From a bacterium (GTDB lineage Bacteria > Planctomycetota > UBA11346), in assembly GCA_020049615.1 (NCBI GenBank), contig JAIFKN010000109.1:1-9256 (forward strand): a stretch of DNA of 9,256 nt, read 5' to 3'. The notes beneath the pieces were generated by a model. The model was not told the DNA's origin. It saw only the letters and a program-made list of their open reading frames with translations, and searched no databases. Every line of letters begins with the position of its first letter. Positions within the stretch are counted from its first letter, which is position 1. The position numbers were made by a program, and so were the translations under genes. Positions 1-7,776 of this stretch are shown here, in pieces.

Positions 1-1
1 C

Positions 2-3000
2 CAGGCCGCCACCATCGACACCCGTCTGCGCCTGTGGGATCTGCTCGACGGCCGGCTGCTGTGGATGGAGGAGGGCGTCCTGCCCAGGCCAAACGACTAT
101 GTCAAACCCACCGTGGCCCTCGGCGCCACGGTGGTGATGGCCATGCGCCGCGATGGCGTGCGGGTATTCGATCGCGCCAGCGGACGCCTGCTCTGGCAAG
201 GTGTGGCCCACGGCCAGCCTCCCATTTCCGACGGCCGGACCGTGATCCTCAGCCGCAGCGGCACGCAATCCGTGCTGCTCGATGCTCGTGACGGTTCGCA
301 CCTCCTCGACCTGCCCGAAGCCGATTACCGCTACAGTTGCCGCTTCCTGCCAGACCGAAGGCCGCCTGCGGGTGGCCGCGCCCACGGACGGTCGCTGGCG
401 CCTGTCGGAGGAGTTCGCTGCGCCACCCGTCGGACCGGAGGAGCATCGGAGCTTCCTGCTGCCTGGCCCCGACGGCAAGCCGCGCCTGCTCATCGTCCAC
501 CTGCGCACGTACAGCGAGGCAGAGAACGCTGCGATCGAGCGGGCCGAGGAAGCCGGCGAGCTGAGACCGCCGCGGGACGCCGTCTGCCGCTGGTGGACCC
601 TGCCGCCACAGGCCGCCCCCGAGCGCGAGGCGCTGGTGCGCAGCCTGGGCCGGCTGCCGGACTGCGTGCTGCCGGACGGCACCCTATTGACCAGGCCGCG
701 CGACAACTGGAGCGAGCGCGATATGCGGATCGCCCCACCCGGCACCGCCGCCCGGCTGCGGCCGGGCTCGCCGGAGAAGGCCGACCTGCTGGTCGGCGGA
801 CGACGGGGACGCCGGGTGCTGCTCGCCAGCGGGACCGTCGCCTCGGTCGAGGACGCCGACCATGGTGACAACCCGCTGATGCAGTTGCGCGGGCCGGCCG
901 CCCCGCCCGCCGCCATGTCGTTGATCCGCTCCAGCGACGGCCGGCGCATGGCCGCCTCGACCACTGTTGGGGTGGCGGTGTGGGACCTCGCGCTGCTGCG
1001 CCTCGACCGTTTCATCCCCGCTCAGGGCGCTATCCTGGACCACCTCGCCCCCGGCCCGCTGCCCGGACTCGCCGCCGGCATGCAGTACATCTACGGCTGG
1101 GAGGATACCTTGCGCGCCCCCTACCACCTCGTCGACCTCGACGGAACGCGGCCCTGGGCCGATGGTCTGACCGCCCAGAAACCCGGGTTCTCGGCCTCCC
1201 CCGACGGCCGTCGCCTCGCCCGCCTGGTTCCCGGCCATCTCGAGGTGCGCGACGCCGCCACCGGCGCCGTGTTGCAGCGCCTCGCGCTCGCCCCGCCGTA
1301 CGATGCGCTCGGCGACGGCCTGCTGGCCTGGACAGCGCAAGGCGACCTGCTGGCCAGCCGCAGCGCCACCTATGAGTACTACATCAACGCTGGCAGGCAG
1401 ACCTCGGCTCCACGCTGGCGGGCGCTGGTGGTACGTGCCAACGGCCAGGTCGAACGTGCCGAGGGCGAGGGCGAGGCTCCGGCAGCCCTGCCCCTGCTGC
1501 CGGGGGCGGCGGCGCCGACGACTGCGGCGGCGCAGCAGAACCTGCCGGCAGCAGTTGGTGCCTGGTATGCCGGCTGCTCCGCCACCATCGGACCCTACGG
1601 CGAGGTCGTCCTGGCCCGGCCCAAGAGCCTCCCGGTGCGCCTGCTGGCCAGCGGCGAGGCCTGGGCGGCGTGGAGCGATGACGGGGTGTTCGACGGCTCG
1701 CGCTCGGCCGCGCGCCTGCTCGCCGCCAGCCGCGACGGCGTGCGCATGGCCCTCGACGAGGCCGTGCCGCTGGGCTGCCGGCCGGATGAACTGCTGCGGC
1801 GGCTCGGCTGCGATGATGTTGAACTCCTCCGCCGCGCCGCCCGCCGCGCCGCGCCGCAGCCGACGACGCGTCCTGACCTGCGCGCCATCGGCCAGCCGGC
1901 CCACGACCGGCTCGGCATCGCCGCCAGCGCCACGGCAGGCGGCGCCGATCTCGCCGCGCTCGACGTCTGGGTCGACGGTGTGCCCCAGGCCGGCGCCGCA
2001 CTGGCCGGCAGGGACGGCAAAGCCGCGCTGGCCGTCGCCCTGCCACCATGGCCGGCAGTGGTCGAGGTCGCGGCCCGCGACACCGCCGGGGCCAGCTCAT
2101 GGCGCACGCGCCTGCCTGCGTTGCCGGCAGCGATGGCCGAGCCGCGCGTGGTCGGCGCCTGCCTCGGCGTCTCGCGCTACCGCGATCCCGCCCTGGCCCT
2201 GCGCTTCGCCGCCAAGGACGCCATCGATGTCGCCCTCGCCCTCGATGCCATGCGGCCGGGCGGGCGCGACGCGCTGGTGCGCGTGTGGACCGACGGGCAG
2301 GTGGCCCCTCGCCGAGGTGCGCAGCCATCTGGCGCAAGCCGAACCGCAGGACCTCGTCGTCCTCTATCTCGCCGGCCACGGCCTGTGGCTGCGCCAGCCC
2401 CAGCCGATGTGGCACCTGCTGCCGGTCGGCGCCTCGGCCGCCGAACCCGGCGCCGGCGCGATCCCGTGGTCGGCGGTGGTCGAAGCGCTGCAGGGCTGCC
2501 GCGCCCTGCGTCGTCTGATCATCCTCGACACCTGCGAATCGGGTGTGCTCGACGATGACGCTCCGACTGGTGCGGGCCTCGCCATCTCAGGTGCCCGCGG
2601 TCTGCGCAGCCGTACAAAGTTCACCGCGGCGGGCCTGGCGGCGGAATGGGAGGCGCGCGACCGCGAACGCCTCGTCACCGCCGATCTGGCGCGCACCACC
2701 GGGGCGGTGGTGCTGGCCAGCAGCCGCGGCGGCGAACCGAGCTTCGAGAGCGAAGCCGACGCCAACGGCCTGTTCACCCAGGAACTGCTTGCCGCCCTGC
2801 ACGGCCCAGGCGACGTCGATGGCGACGGCTGGATCACCCCGGGCGAACTCGTCTCGCGCCTGGCGCAGCGCGTCGGCGAGCGCAGCGGCGGACGGCAGCG
2901 CCCGACCATCGACCGCGACAACCCGCTGGCGCAGATCCGCCTACCGGTGCTGCCGCCTTCAGCCGGCACGGAAGGCTGGCTTCAGCCGGCCTCGGGCCTT

Positions 3001-3033
3001 GTCGGGCAGTGCCATTGCCACTCGGTGGACTGA
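2..3033 (+). CDS. WD40-repeat / caspase-like (peptidase C14) protein, 5' end missing, two frameshifts
   Basis: The gene enters from the left edge in frame 2, moves to frame 3 near 355 and to frame 1 near 2307, then stops at TGA 3031-3033. About 1,009 residues are visible. The N-terminal half has WD40/beta-propeller-like strands, for example 'RLRLWDLLDGRLLW' at the edge, 'GVRVFDRASGRLLW', 'SSDGRRMA..VAVWD' and 'SPDGRRLA..LEVRD'. A linker with 'WSDDGVFDGS' and 'RPDELLRRLG' follows, then an Ig-like strand segment ('LDVWVDGVPQAGA'). From about 2150 comes a C14 caspase-like domain: 'GVSRYRDPALALRFAAKDA', the catalytic His in 'LYLAGHGLW' (codon 2377-2379) and the catalytic Cys in 'LIILDTCESG' (codon 2533-2535), 52 residues apart. 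The propeller-linker-caspase order is a known bacterial 'caspase family protein' arrangement. The domain should cleave proteins, probably under control of the propeller; its target is unknown. The last ~25 residues come from a repeat cluster. Domain assignment is firm; whether the gene is intact is uncertain. Confidence 0.85.
350..360 (+). other. Frameshift site 1 in the caspase gene (+1, likely extra C)
   Basis: Frame 2 reads '...DYRYSCRFLPD' up to the GAC codon at 353-355, then becomes implausible (arginine/proline-rich). Frame 3 picks up at 357 with 'EGRLRVAAPTDGRW', which fits the propeller protein and stays open for almost 2 kb. Dropping one C from the CC at 355-356 joins them as '..RFLPDEGRLRV..'. 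The exact base is uncertain within a few positions. Confidence 0.7.
2304..2310 (+). other. Frameshift site 2 in the caspase gene (+1 in a CCCC run)
   Basis: Frame 3 reads 'RVWTDGQVA' and then loses all resemblance to the family. Frame 1 continues from 2308 as 'LAEVRSHLAQAEPQDLVVLYLAGHG', leading straight into the catalytic His. Removing one C from the CCCC at 2305-2308 gives a continuous '..TDGQVALAEVRSHL..'. The break separates the propeller, linker and first caspase strand from both catalytic residues, so as written no single reading frame encodes the whole protein. Confidence 0.85.
2812..2847 (+). other. EF-hand-like calcium-binding loop within the caspase domain
   Basis: The 12 codons read D-V-D-G-D-G-W-I-T-P-G-E. 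They match the canonical EF-hand loop pattern D-x-D-x-D-G-x-I-x-x-x-E, with acidic residues at positions 1, 3, 5 and 12, Gly at 6 and Ile at 8. 'LVSRL' follows as a short helix. The loop lies about 93 residues after the catalytic Cys. Many metacaspases need calcium, so the loop could bind a regulatory ion; that is inference from the motif alone. Confidence 0.6.
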
Positions 3034-3068
3034 AGTCCACCGTCCGTGCCGGCTGAAGCCGGCGCTAC
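2957..3068. repeat. Cluster of palindromic (REP-like) repeats overlapping the caspase gene 3' end
   Basis: The 16-base word CTTCAGCCGGCACGGA (2957-2972) recurs as a perfect inverted copy at 3043-3058. Between and around them lie smaller palindromes. One is an imperfect GGCTGGC/GCCGGCC pair around a TTCA loop (about 2975-2992). A second is GGTGGACT/AGTCCACC (3024-3041) and a third is GCCGGCT/AGCCGGC (3048-3063). The core GGCTTCAGCC/GGCTGAAGCC appears three times here and nowhere else that I noticed in the window. The pattern resembles dispersed intergenic palindromic repeats seen in some high-GC bacteria; the name and family are inferred. The cluster supplies the last ~25 codons of the caspase reading frame. 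Confidence 0.75.
3024..3063. terminator. Candidate bidirectional terminator hairpins between convergent genes
   Basis: Two perfect stems lie back to back. One is 8 bp (3024-3031 with 3034-3041) and one is 7 bp GC-rich (3048-3054 with 3057-3063), each with a minimal two-base centre, which would open to a four-base loop in practice. They sit between the converging caspase gene (stop 3033) and cyclophilin gene (stop 3076). No T-tract follows on either strand, so this is not a classical intrinsic terminator. The caspase TGA lies in the loop region of the first stem. Confidence 0.4.
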
Positions 3069-3075
3069 GTTCCCC

Positions 3076-3885
3076 TTATTCCCTGATCACCTTCACAGTC
3101 GTCATCACCACCGGCGTCGTCGGCCGGTCGCGCTCGCCGCGCGGCACGGCGGCGATCGCCGTCGCCACCTCCATGCCGGCCACCACTTCGCCGAAGATGG
3201 TGTGCTTGCCGGTCAGATGCGGGGTGTCGCCGAGGTTGATGAAGAACTGCGAGCCGTTGGTGTTCGCCCCGCTGTTGGCCATCGCCAGGACGCCACGCAC
3301 CGGCTTGCGCGAGGGCGGCAGCTTGTCGTCGTACTTGTAGCCGAGGTCGCGGTAGAACTGCATCAGGGTCAGGGTCTGCAGGCCCGGCAGGATCTGGGCG
3401 ATGGCGGCGTTGCGCTGATCGGCCGGGGTCTCGGGGCCGATGCCGCGGCCGACGAGCTTGGGACTGATGTACAATTGCACGAACTGGCCGCCCATGTATT
3501 CGCACTGCGGGTGCAGCCGATCCCCCTGCAGCGCCGCCTCCTTGTCGAGCCCGAGCGACACGGCGTTGATCTCGTCCTTGAACTGGAAGCCTGGCCCGCC
3601 GGTGCCGTCACCCTTGGGATCGCCGCCCTGGATCATGAAGCCGGGGACGACGCGGTGGAAGGTCAGCCCGTCGTAGAACGGCCGCGTCACCTGCTGCCCG
3701 GTCGCCGGGTCGGTGAAGGCGCGCTTGCCCTCGGCCAGCTCGCAGACGTTCTGCACCGTCACCGGGCAGGCGTCGGCGAACAGCCGGCAGCGGATCACGC
3801 CCTGGGCTGTGGTGATCTCGAGAAAGGTCTCTCCGGCACCGAGAAGGGCAGGAACAAGCAGCAGCATGGCGAGCAGGTGGCGCAT
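3076..3885 (-). CDS. Exported cyclophilin-type peptidyl-prolyl cis-trans isomerase
   Basis: The 269-residue protein should catalyse cis-trans isomerisation of peptidyl-proline bonds and help fold exported proteins. Residues 1-18 (MRHLLAMLLLVPALLGAG) form a signal peptide, pointing to the periplasm. The cyclophilin fold follows: 'FHRVVPGFMIQGGDP' at 77-91 carries the catalytic Arg (R79) and the F/M/Q pocket residues, and 'GVLAMANSGANTNGSQFFI' at 198-216 is the classic substrate-binding stretch. 'TPHLTGKHTIFGEV' follows at 221-234. The position matching human CypA Trp121 is His223, common in bacterial forms and expected to weaken cyclosporin binding. Between 'FKDE' (102-105) and 'GVL' (198) there are 92 residues where CypA has about ten, an ~80-residue insertion. 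The ATG at 3885 is chosen because it gives a complete signal peptide; the ribosome-binding site is weak. It is transcribed alone, divergent from topA and convergent with the caspase gene. Confidence 0.93.
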   Translation of the reverse strand: MRHLLAMLLLVPALLGAGETFLEITTAQGVIRCRLFADACPVTVQNVCELAEGKRAFTDPATGQQVTRPFYDGLTFHRVVPGFMIQGGDPKGDGTGGPGFQFKDEINAVSLGLDKEAALQGDRLHPQCEYMGGQFVQLYISPKLVGRGIGPETPADQRNAAIAQILPGLQTLTLMQFYRDLGYKYDDKLPPSRKPVRGVLAMANSGANTNGSQFFINLGDTPHLTGKHTIFGEVVAGMEVATAIAAVPRGERDRPTTPVVMTTVKVIRE

Positions 3886-4036
3886 GGCTCCGGTTTGGCC
3901 TCCCGTGGCCCGGGGTCAACCCTCGTCCAGGCAAGGGGTTGGCATCCTCCTCCGGGAAGATGCAAAAAGGGAGAACGCTTGACCTCCCCCGGGGCCACTT
4001 GGTAGGACGCTTCTCCGCCCACGGACCCCCTGCCCC
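3886..4036. other. Divergent intergenic region between the cyclophilin gene and topA
   Basis: This 151-base spacer must hold the start signals for both genes. It contains an imperfect hairpin (GCATC/GATGC arms at about 3943-3964, 8 of 9 pairs, TCCG loop) and a second imperfect dyad (GTCAACCC near 3914 against GGGTTGGC near 3937). An A5G3 stretch lies at 3964-3972. A candidate topA promoter is listed separately. I could not identify a convincing promoter for the cyclophilin gene. No small open reading frame here looks real. Confidence 0.5.
3979..4008 (+). promoter_or_regulatory. Candidate sigma-70-type promoter for topA
   Basis: TTGACC at 3979-3984 resembles a -35 box (5 of 6 to TTGACA). It is followed by an 18-base spacer and TAGGAC at 4003-4008, a weak -10 of the kind seen in high-GC genomes. 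Transcription would begin about 20 bases before the topA ATG. No clear Shine-Dalgarno sequence precedes that ATG. The -10 matches the consensus at only three positions, so the call is tentative. Confidence 0.35.
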
Positions 4037-6656
4037 ATGGCCAAGAACCTCGTCATCGTCGAAAGCCCTGCAAAAGCCAAGACGATCAACAAATATCTCG
4101 GCCGCGACTACCTCGTGAAGTCGTCGTACGGGCATGTCCGCGACCTGCCCACCGGCGGCGACGAGACCGACCCGGCCGACCGCCTGAAGAAGGCCAACGA
4201 GGCCCGGGCCAAGGGCGTCAAGGTGACCGCGGCGCAGAAGGCCAAGAAGAAGCAGGCCGCCCTGATCCGCCGCATGGGCGTCGATCCCGAGCACGGCTGG
4301 GCTGCCACCTACGAGATCGTCCCGGGCAAGGAGAAGGTGATCAAAGAGCTGCAGGAGGCGGCCGAGAAGGCCGACAAGGTGTGGCTCGCCTCCGATCTCG
4401 ACCGCGAAGGAGAGGCCATCGCCTGGCACCTCAAGGAATGTATCGGCGGCCCCGAGTCGCGCTTCGCCCGCGTCACCTTCAACGAGATCACCAAGGACGC
4501 CATCCAGGAGGCCTTCGAGCACCCCGGACAGGTCAACGAGAACCGCGTCCAGGCGCAGCAGGCCCGGCGCTTCCTCGACCGCGTGGTCGGCTTCCAGGTC
4601 AGCCCCCTGCTGTGGGCCAAGGTCGCGCGCGGCCTGTCCGCTGGCCGGGTGCAGAGCGTGGCGGTGCGTCTGATCGTCGAGCGCGAGCGCGAGATCAAGG
4701 CGTTCAAGCCAGACGAGTTCTGGGAACTGCACGCCGATCTGGAAGCCAAGGCCCCGCTGCGCGCCCAGGTCATGCGCCGCGCCGGCGTCAAGTTCGAACC
4801 GAAGTCGAAGGGCGAGATCGACAGCGCGCTGCAGGCGCTCAATGGCGCGGCCTACCGCGTCGCCAACTCCGAGCGCAAGCCGCAGCGCTCGTTCCCCTCG
4901 GCGCCGTTCATCACCTCGACGCTGCAGGCCGCCGCCTCGATCCGCCTCGGCTTCTCGGTCAAGAAGACGATGACCATGGCGCAGCGCCTCTACGAGGCCG
5001 GCCACATCACCTACATGCGTACCGACAGCGTGAACCTGTCGGCCCAGGCGGTGATCGCGGTGCGCGACCTGATCGGCTCGCGCTTCGGCGCGGCCTACCT
5101 GCCGGAGAAGCCTGTATTCTACAAGTCGAAGGCCGGGGCGCAGGAGGCGCACGAGGCGATCCGCCCGACCGACGCCAACCTGTCCTCACAGCAGATCGAG
5201 GCCGAGTCCGATGCGCTGCGTCTGTACGACCTGATCTGGCGCCAGTTCGTCGCCTGCCAGATGCCGCCGGCCGAGTTCGACACCACCACGGTGACCATCA
5301 GTGCCGCCGACTGCGAACTGGCCGCGCGCGGACGCGTGCTGCGCTTCGACGGGTTCTTCAAGGTGCAGCCACCGGCCAAGAGCGACGATGTGGTGCTGCC
5401 GGATCTGGCAGTCGGCGACGTGCTGAAGCTGGTCAAGCTCGACCCGACCCAGCACTTCACCAAGCCGCCGGCGCGCTATTCGGAAGCCTCGCTGGTGAAG
5501 GAGATGGAGAAGCGCGGCATCGGCCGGCCCAGCACCTACGCCGCGATCATCTCGACCGTGCAGGACCGCGGCTACGCCCGCCTCGACGCCAAGCGCTTCC
5601 GCGCCGAGAAGCTCGGGGAGATCGTCACCGAACGCCTGGTCGCCGCCTTCCCCGACCTGCTCGACTTCGGCTTCACCGCCGGCATGGAGGAGGACCTCGA
5701 CGAGATCGCCGAAGCCAAGGCCGAATACCCTCGACGGCTTCTACAAGCCGTTCAAGGCGCGCCTGCTGGAGGTCGAGAAGAGCCTCGACGCGGTGCAGCC
5801 GGTGCCGACGCCGATCTGCTGCCCCGATTGCCAGCGCCCGATGGCGATCAAGTTCGCCCGCACCGGCGTATTCCTCTCCTGCAGCGGCTACGGCCTGCCG
5901 CCCAAGGAGCGCTGCGCCAAGACCCTCAACCTGGTGCCCGGCGCCGAATCCGAGGCGGCCAAGCCGGCCGAGGAGACCGAAGGCGAGGAGGCGCAGGCCA
6001 GCGACGCCGAGGTCGCCCAGCTGCAGGCGCAGCGCCGCTGCCCGCTCTGCGGCACGGCGATGGATGCCTGGCTGCTCGACGAGAAGCGCCGCCTGCACAT
6101 CTGCGGCAACAGCCCGAACTGCCTCGGCGTCTCGGTCGAGGAGGGCGCGTTCAAGATCAAGGGCTACGACGGCCCGTCGATCCCCTGCGACAAGTGCGGC
6201 AAGCCGATGCAGCTGAAGACCGGACGATTCGGCAAGTACTTCGGCTGCACCGGCTGGCCCGACTGCAGCAACACGCGCAAGCTGCTGCGCAACGGCCAGG
6301 CCGCGCCGCCCAAGATCCCGCCGGTGCCGATGCCCGAGCTGAAGTGCAGCAAGGCGGACGACACCTTCGTCCTGCGCGACGGCGGCAACGGCCTGTTCCT
6401 CTCGGCCAAGACCTACCCCAAGGTGCGCGAGACGAGGAACCCCACGGTCGAGGATCTGCAGCGCCACCGCGCTGAGCTGCCCGAGAAGTACGTCTACCTC
6501 GCCGACGCTCCGGCCCGCGACCCCAGGAACCGCGTGGTCAACGTGCGCTTTGCGCGCAAGGAGCGCGAGCACTACGTCGCCAGCGAGACCGCCGAGGGCA
6601 AGCCGAGCGGCTGGAGCGCGCACTTCGTCGATGGGAAGTGGGTCGTCGACGCCTGA
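4037..6656 (+). CDS. topA: DNA topoisomerase I (type IA), one frameshift
   Basis: TopA relaxes negatively supercoiled DNA by cutting and rejoining one strand. Correcting one frameshift near 5729 gives 872 residues, close to the 865 of E. coli TopA. The TOPRIM domain has Glu9 in '[10 protein letters not shown]' and the acidic cluster D120/D122/E124 in '[10 protein letters not shown]'. The catalytic tyrosine is Tyr326 in '[10 protein letters not shown]'. '[21 protein letters not shown]' and '[20 protein letters not shown]' are strongly conserved core motifs. Three zinc ribbons follow: C595/C598/C615/C626, C668/C671/C689/C695 and C717/C720/C737/C743. The cysteine-poor C-terminal domain (about 744-872) ends in '[15 protein letters not shown]'. 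This architecture, including the ribbon spacing and the tail, follows E. coli TopA as I recall it. The ATG at 4037 gives the standard '[14 protein letters not shown]' start. The stop lies 12 bases from the stop of the convergent URO-D-like gene. Confidence 0.97.
5726..5732 (+). other. topA: Frameshift site in topA (+1 in a CCC run)
   Basis: Frame 2 reads '[11 protein letters not shown]' with Tyr564 at 5726-5728, then turns into arginine-rich nonsense that stays open to 6475. Frame 3 continues from 5730 as '[20 protein letters not shown]' and into the zinc ribbons. Removing one C from 5728-5730 gives '..[10 protein letters not shown]..', matching the family. No slippery heptamer or obvious stimulatory structure is present at this point. 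A truncated TopA without zinc ribbons plus a stray tail is otherwise predicted. Confidence 0.9.
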
Positions 6657-6668
6657 CCAGCAGCGACC

Positions 6669-7763
6669 TCACCAGATCGCCACGAGCCCCTTCGGCTGCA
6701 TGCCGACAGCCTCCAGTTCGCGCCAGCGGGTCTCGTTCACACCGACGATCGGCACACCCTTGTCGATGGTCTCGCGCTGGATCACCTGCGGATCATTCAT
6801 TTCCGGCTGACCGAAGTTGAAGCCGTGCAGGCCTGGCAAGGCGGTGGCCTGCCCGAGATAATGGCCGGTACGGCCGCAGGCGTGGATCGCCCCGCCGCCG
6901 CAACGGCGCAGCAGGCGGCCGTCGTACGGCGCGATCAGGTCGCGGAACATGCGCGGGCTGAGGTTCATCGCCGAGTCGTCGCGCAGCATGATGTGCCCAC
7001 GATGCAGCAGGCCCCAGTGGGCGCAGAAACCCGGGTCGCGATCCGGGACGATGGCATCCCAGTCGGTCATCACACGTTCATAGGTCGAGGTGATCAGGTC
7101 GAGCAAGGCGTGCGTGAGCTCAAGCTCGTCGGTGAAGGCGGTGAAGCACTCGGAGCCCCAGGCCATCTCCAGCACATCCATCGGTCCCTGCAGGTCAGGA
7201 TGGTAGATGTGGATGTGACGGGCCAGCTTCGGGCGCGGGGAGATGCAGGCGACGAAGGCCCGGCCCAGGTCGCGCACCAGGGGCCATAGCCCGACATCCA
7301 GCGATGGCGCCCCGGCCTCGGCCAGCGGGCGCATCGCCGCAGCGCCCAGCGCAAGCGTGCCGGGCAGGGTGTCCATGGCGCGATCCATCTTCACCACCGG
7401 CACCCCGAACAGCGACGGCAGGATGCCGGTGCCGTAATCAGCCCGTACGCACAGCAGACCGCCACCACCACCGGCGAGCTGGCCGCTGCACATGGCGAAC
7501 TGCCGGAGCAGCATGCTGCGCGGATCGTCGATGGCGTCGTCGATCGGGACGGTCGGCCAAGCCAGCCGCGGCGGCGCCGGACGCGCCCGGCGCGGACGGA
7601 ACACCGGCGTCGGGCAGGAGCCCTCGGCAAAGGCCTTCCACTCGCCAAGCAGACGGTCCTCGTCGGCGGCATCGATGCGCGCCTCGAGGTCGTCCAGCCA
7701 CGGAGCAAGGTCGCGGGCCAGGGCGGCGGGATCGACACGCTGGGTGAGATTGACCGGGTCCAT
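6669..7763 (-). CDS. URO-D superfamily protein (not HemE), possible corrinoid-type methyltransferase relative
   Basis: The 364-residue protein has C-terminal URO-D superfamily motifs: 'HPDLQGPMDVLEMAWG' (188-203, the 'egP...amrG' element), 'LHRGHIMLRDDSAMNLSPRMF' (253-273) and 'GGAIHACGRTGHYL' (290-303). It lacks the N-terminal 'PVWxMRQAGRY' signature of uroporphyrinogen decarboxylase, so a heme role is unlikely. In the corrinoid methyltransferases MtaA/MtbA, zinc is held by an H-x-C pair plus a later Cys. Here H294-A-C296 is present but no Cys follows, so zinc-dependent methyl transfer is doubtful. The start at 7763 is preferred because AAGGGGA lies six bases upstream. The ATG at 7769, in the ATGA overlap with the preceding gene's stop, is the alternative. 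An upstream in-frame extension to 8099 is a shadow of the preceding gene. It is the second gene of a two-gene operon. Family is confident; reaction and substrate are unknown. Confidence 0.85.
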   Translation of the reverse strand: MDPVNLTQRVDPAALARDLAPWLDDLEARIDAADEDRLLGEWKAFAEGSCPTPVFRPRRARPAPPRLAWPTVPIDDAIDDPRSMLLRQFAMCSGQLAGGGGGLLCVRADYGTGILPSLFGVPVVKMDRAMDTLPGTLALGAAAMRPLAEAGAPSLDVGLWPLVRDLGRAFVACISPRPKLARHIHIYHPDLQGPMDVLEMAWGSECFTAFTDELELTHALLDLITSTYERVMTDWDAIVPDRDPGFCAHWGLLHRGHIMLRDDSAMNLSPRMFRDLIAPYDGRLLRRCGGGAIHACGRTGHYLGQATALPGLHGFNFGQPEMNDPQVIQRETIDKGVPIVGVNETRWRELEAVGMQPKGLVAIW

Positions 7764-7765
7764 GT

Positions 7766-7776
7766 TCATTCCCCTT
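7766..7776 (-). promoter_or_regulatory. ribosome-binding site and ATGA stop/start overlap coupling the two operon genes
   Basis: On the minus strand AAGGGGA (7776-7770) runs into ATGA (7769-7766), where ATG is a possible start of the URO-D-like gene and TGA is the stop of the oxygenase gene. A second in-frame ATG lies at 7763-7761. The purine tract is 6 bases from that second ATG but directly abuts the first, so it favours 7763. Either way the two genes are probably translationally coupled. Confidence 0.7.

Noticed and set aside
684..1904. Long open reading frame on the minus strand opposite the WD40/caspase gene (406 codons)
   Set aside because: It is a shadow frame produced by high GC. The translation has low complexity and no recognisable motif, while the plus strand encodes a clear protein family.
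1384..2415. Minus-strand open frame of 343 codons opposite the caspase gene
   Set aside because: The translation is dominated by Arg, Ala and Pro, typical of an antisense frame in high-GC DNA.
2957..3068. CRISPR array at the repeat cluster
   Set aside because: The repeats are nested inverted palindromes of different lengths, with no regular direct repeat-spacer periodicity and no cas genes nearby.
3046..4005. Plus-strand open frame of 319 codons opposite the cyclophilin gene
   Set aside because: It mirrors the cyclophilin gene, whose motifs and signal peptide are unmistakable on the minus strand.
3608..5152. Minus-strand open frame of 514 codons across topA and the cyclophilin 5' region
   Set aside because: It is antisense to the well-supported topA and overlaps the cyclophilin gene in another frame. 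No domain is recognisable.
5720..5740. Programmed ribosomal frameshift in topA
   Set aside because: No slippery heptamer, upstream Shine-Dalgarno-like stimulator or clear downstream structure is visible, and topA is not known to need recoding. An extra C is simpler.
4381..6216. 611-codon alternate frame inside topA
   Set aside because: The translation is Arg/Pro-rich with no domain. The overlapping frame has all TopA catalytic motifs.
6669..7763. Assignment of the URO-D-like gene as hemE
   Set aside because: The conserved N-terminal arginine/glycine substrate-binding motif of uroporphyrinogen decarboxylase is missing, and no heme genes are nearby.
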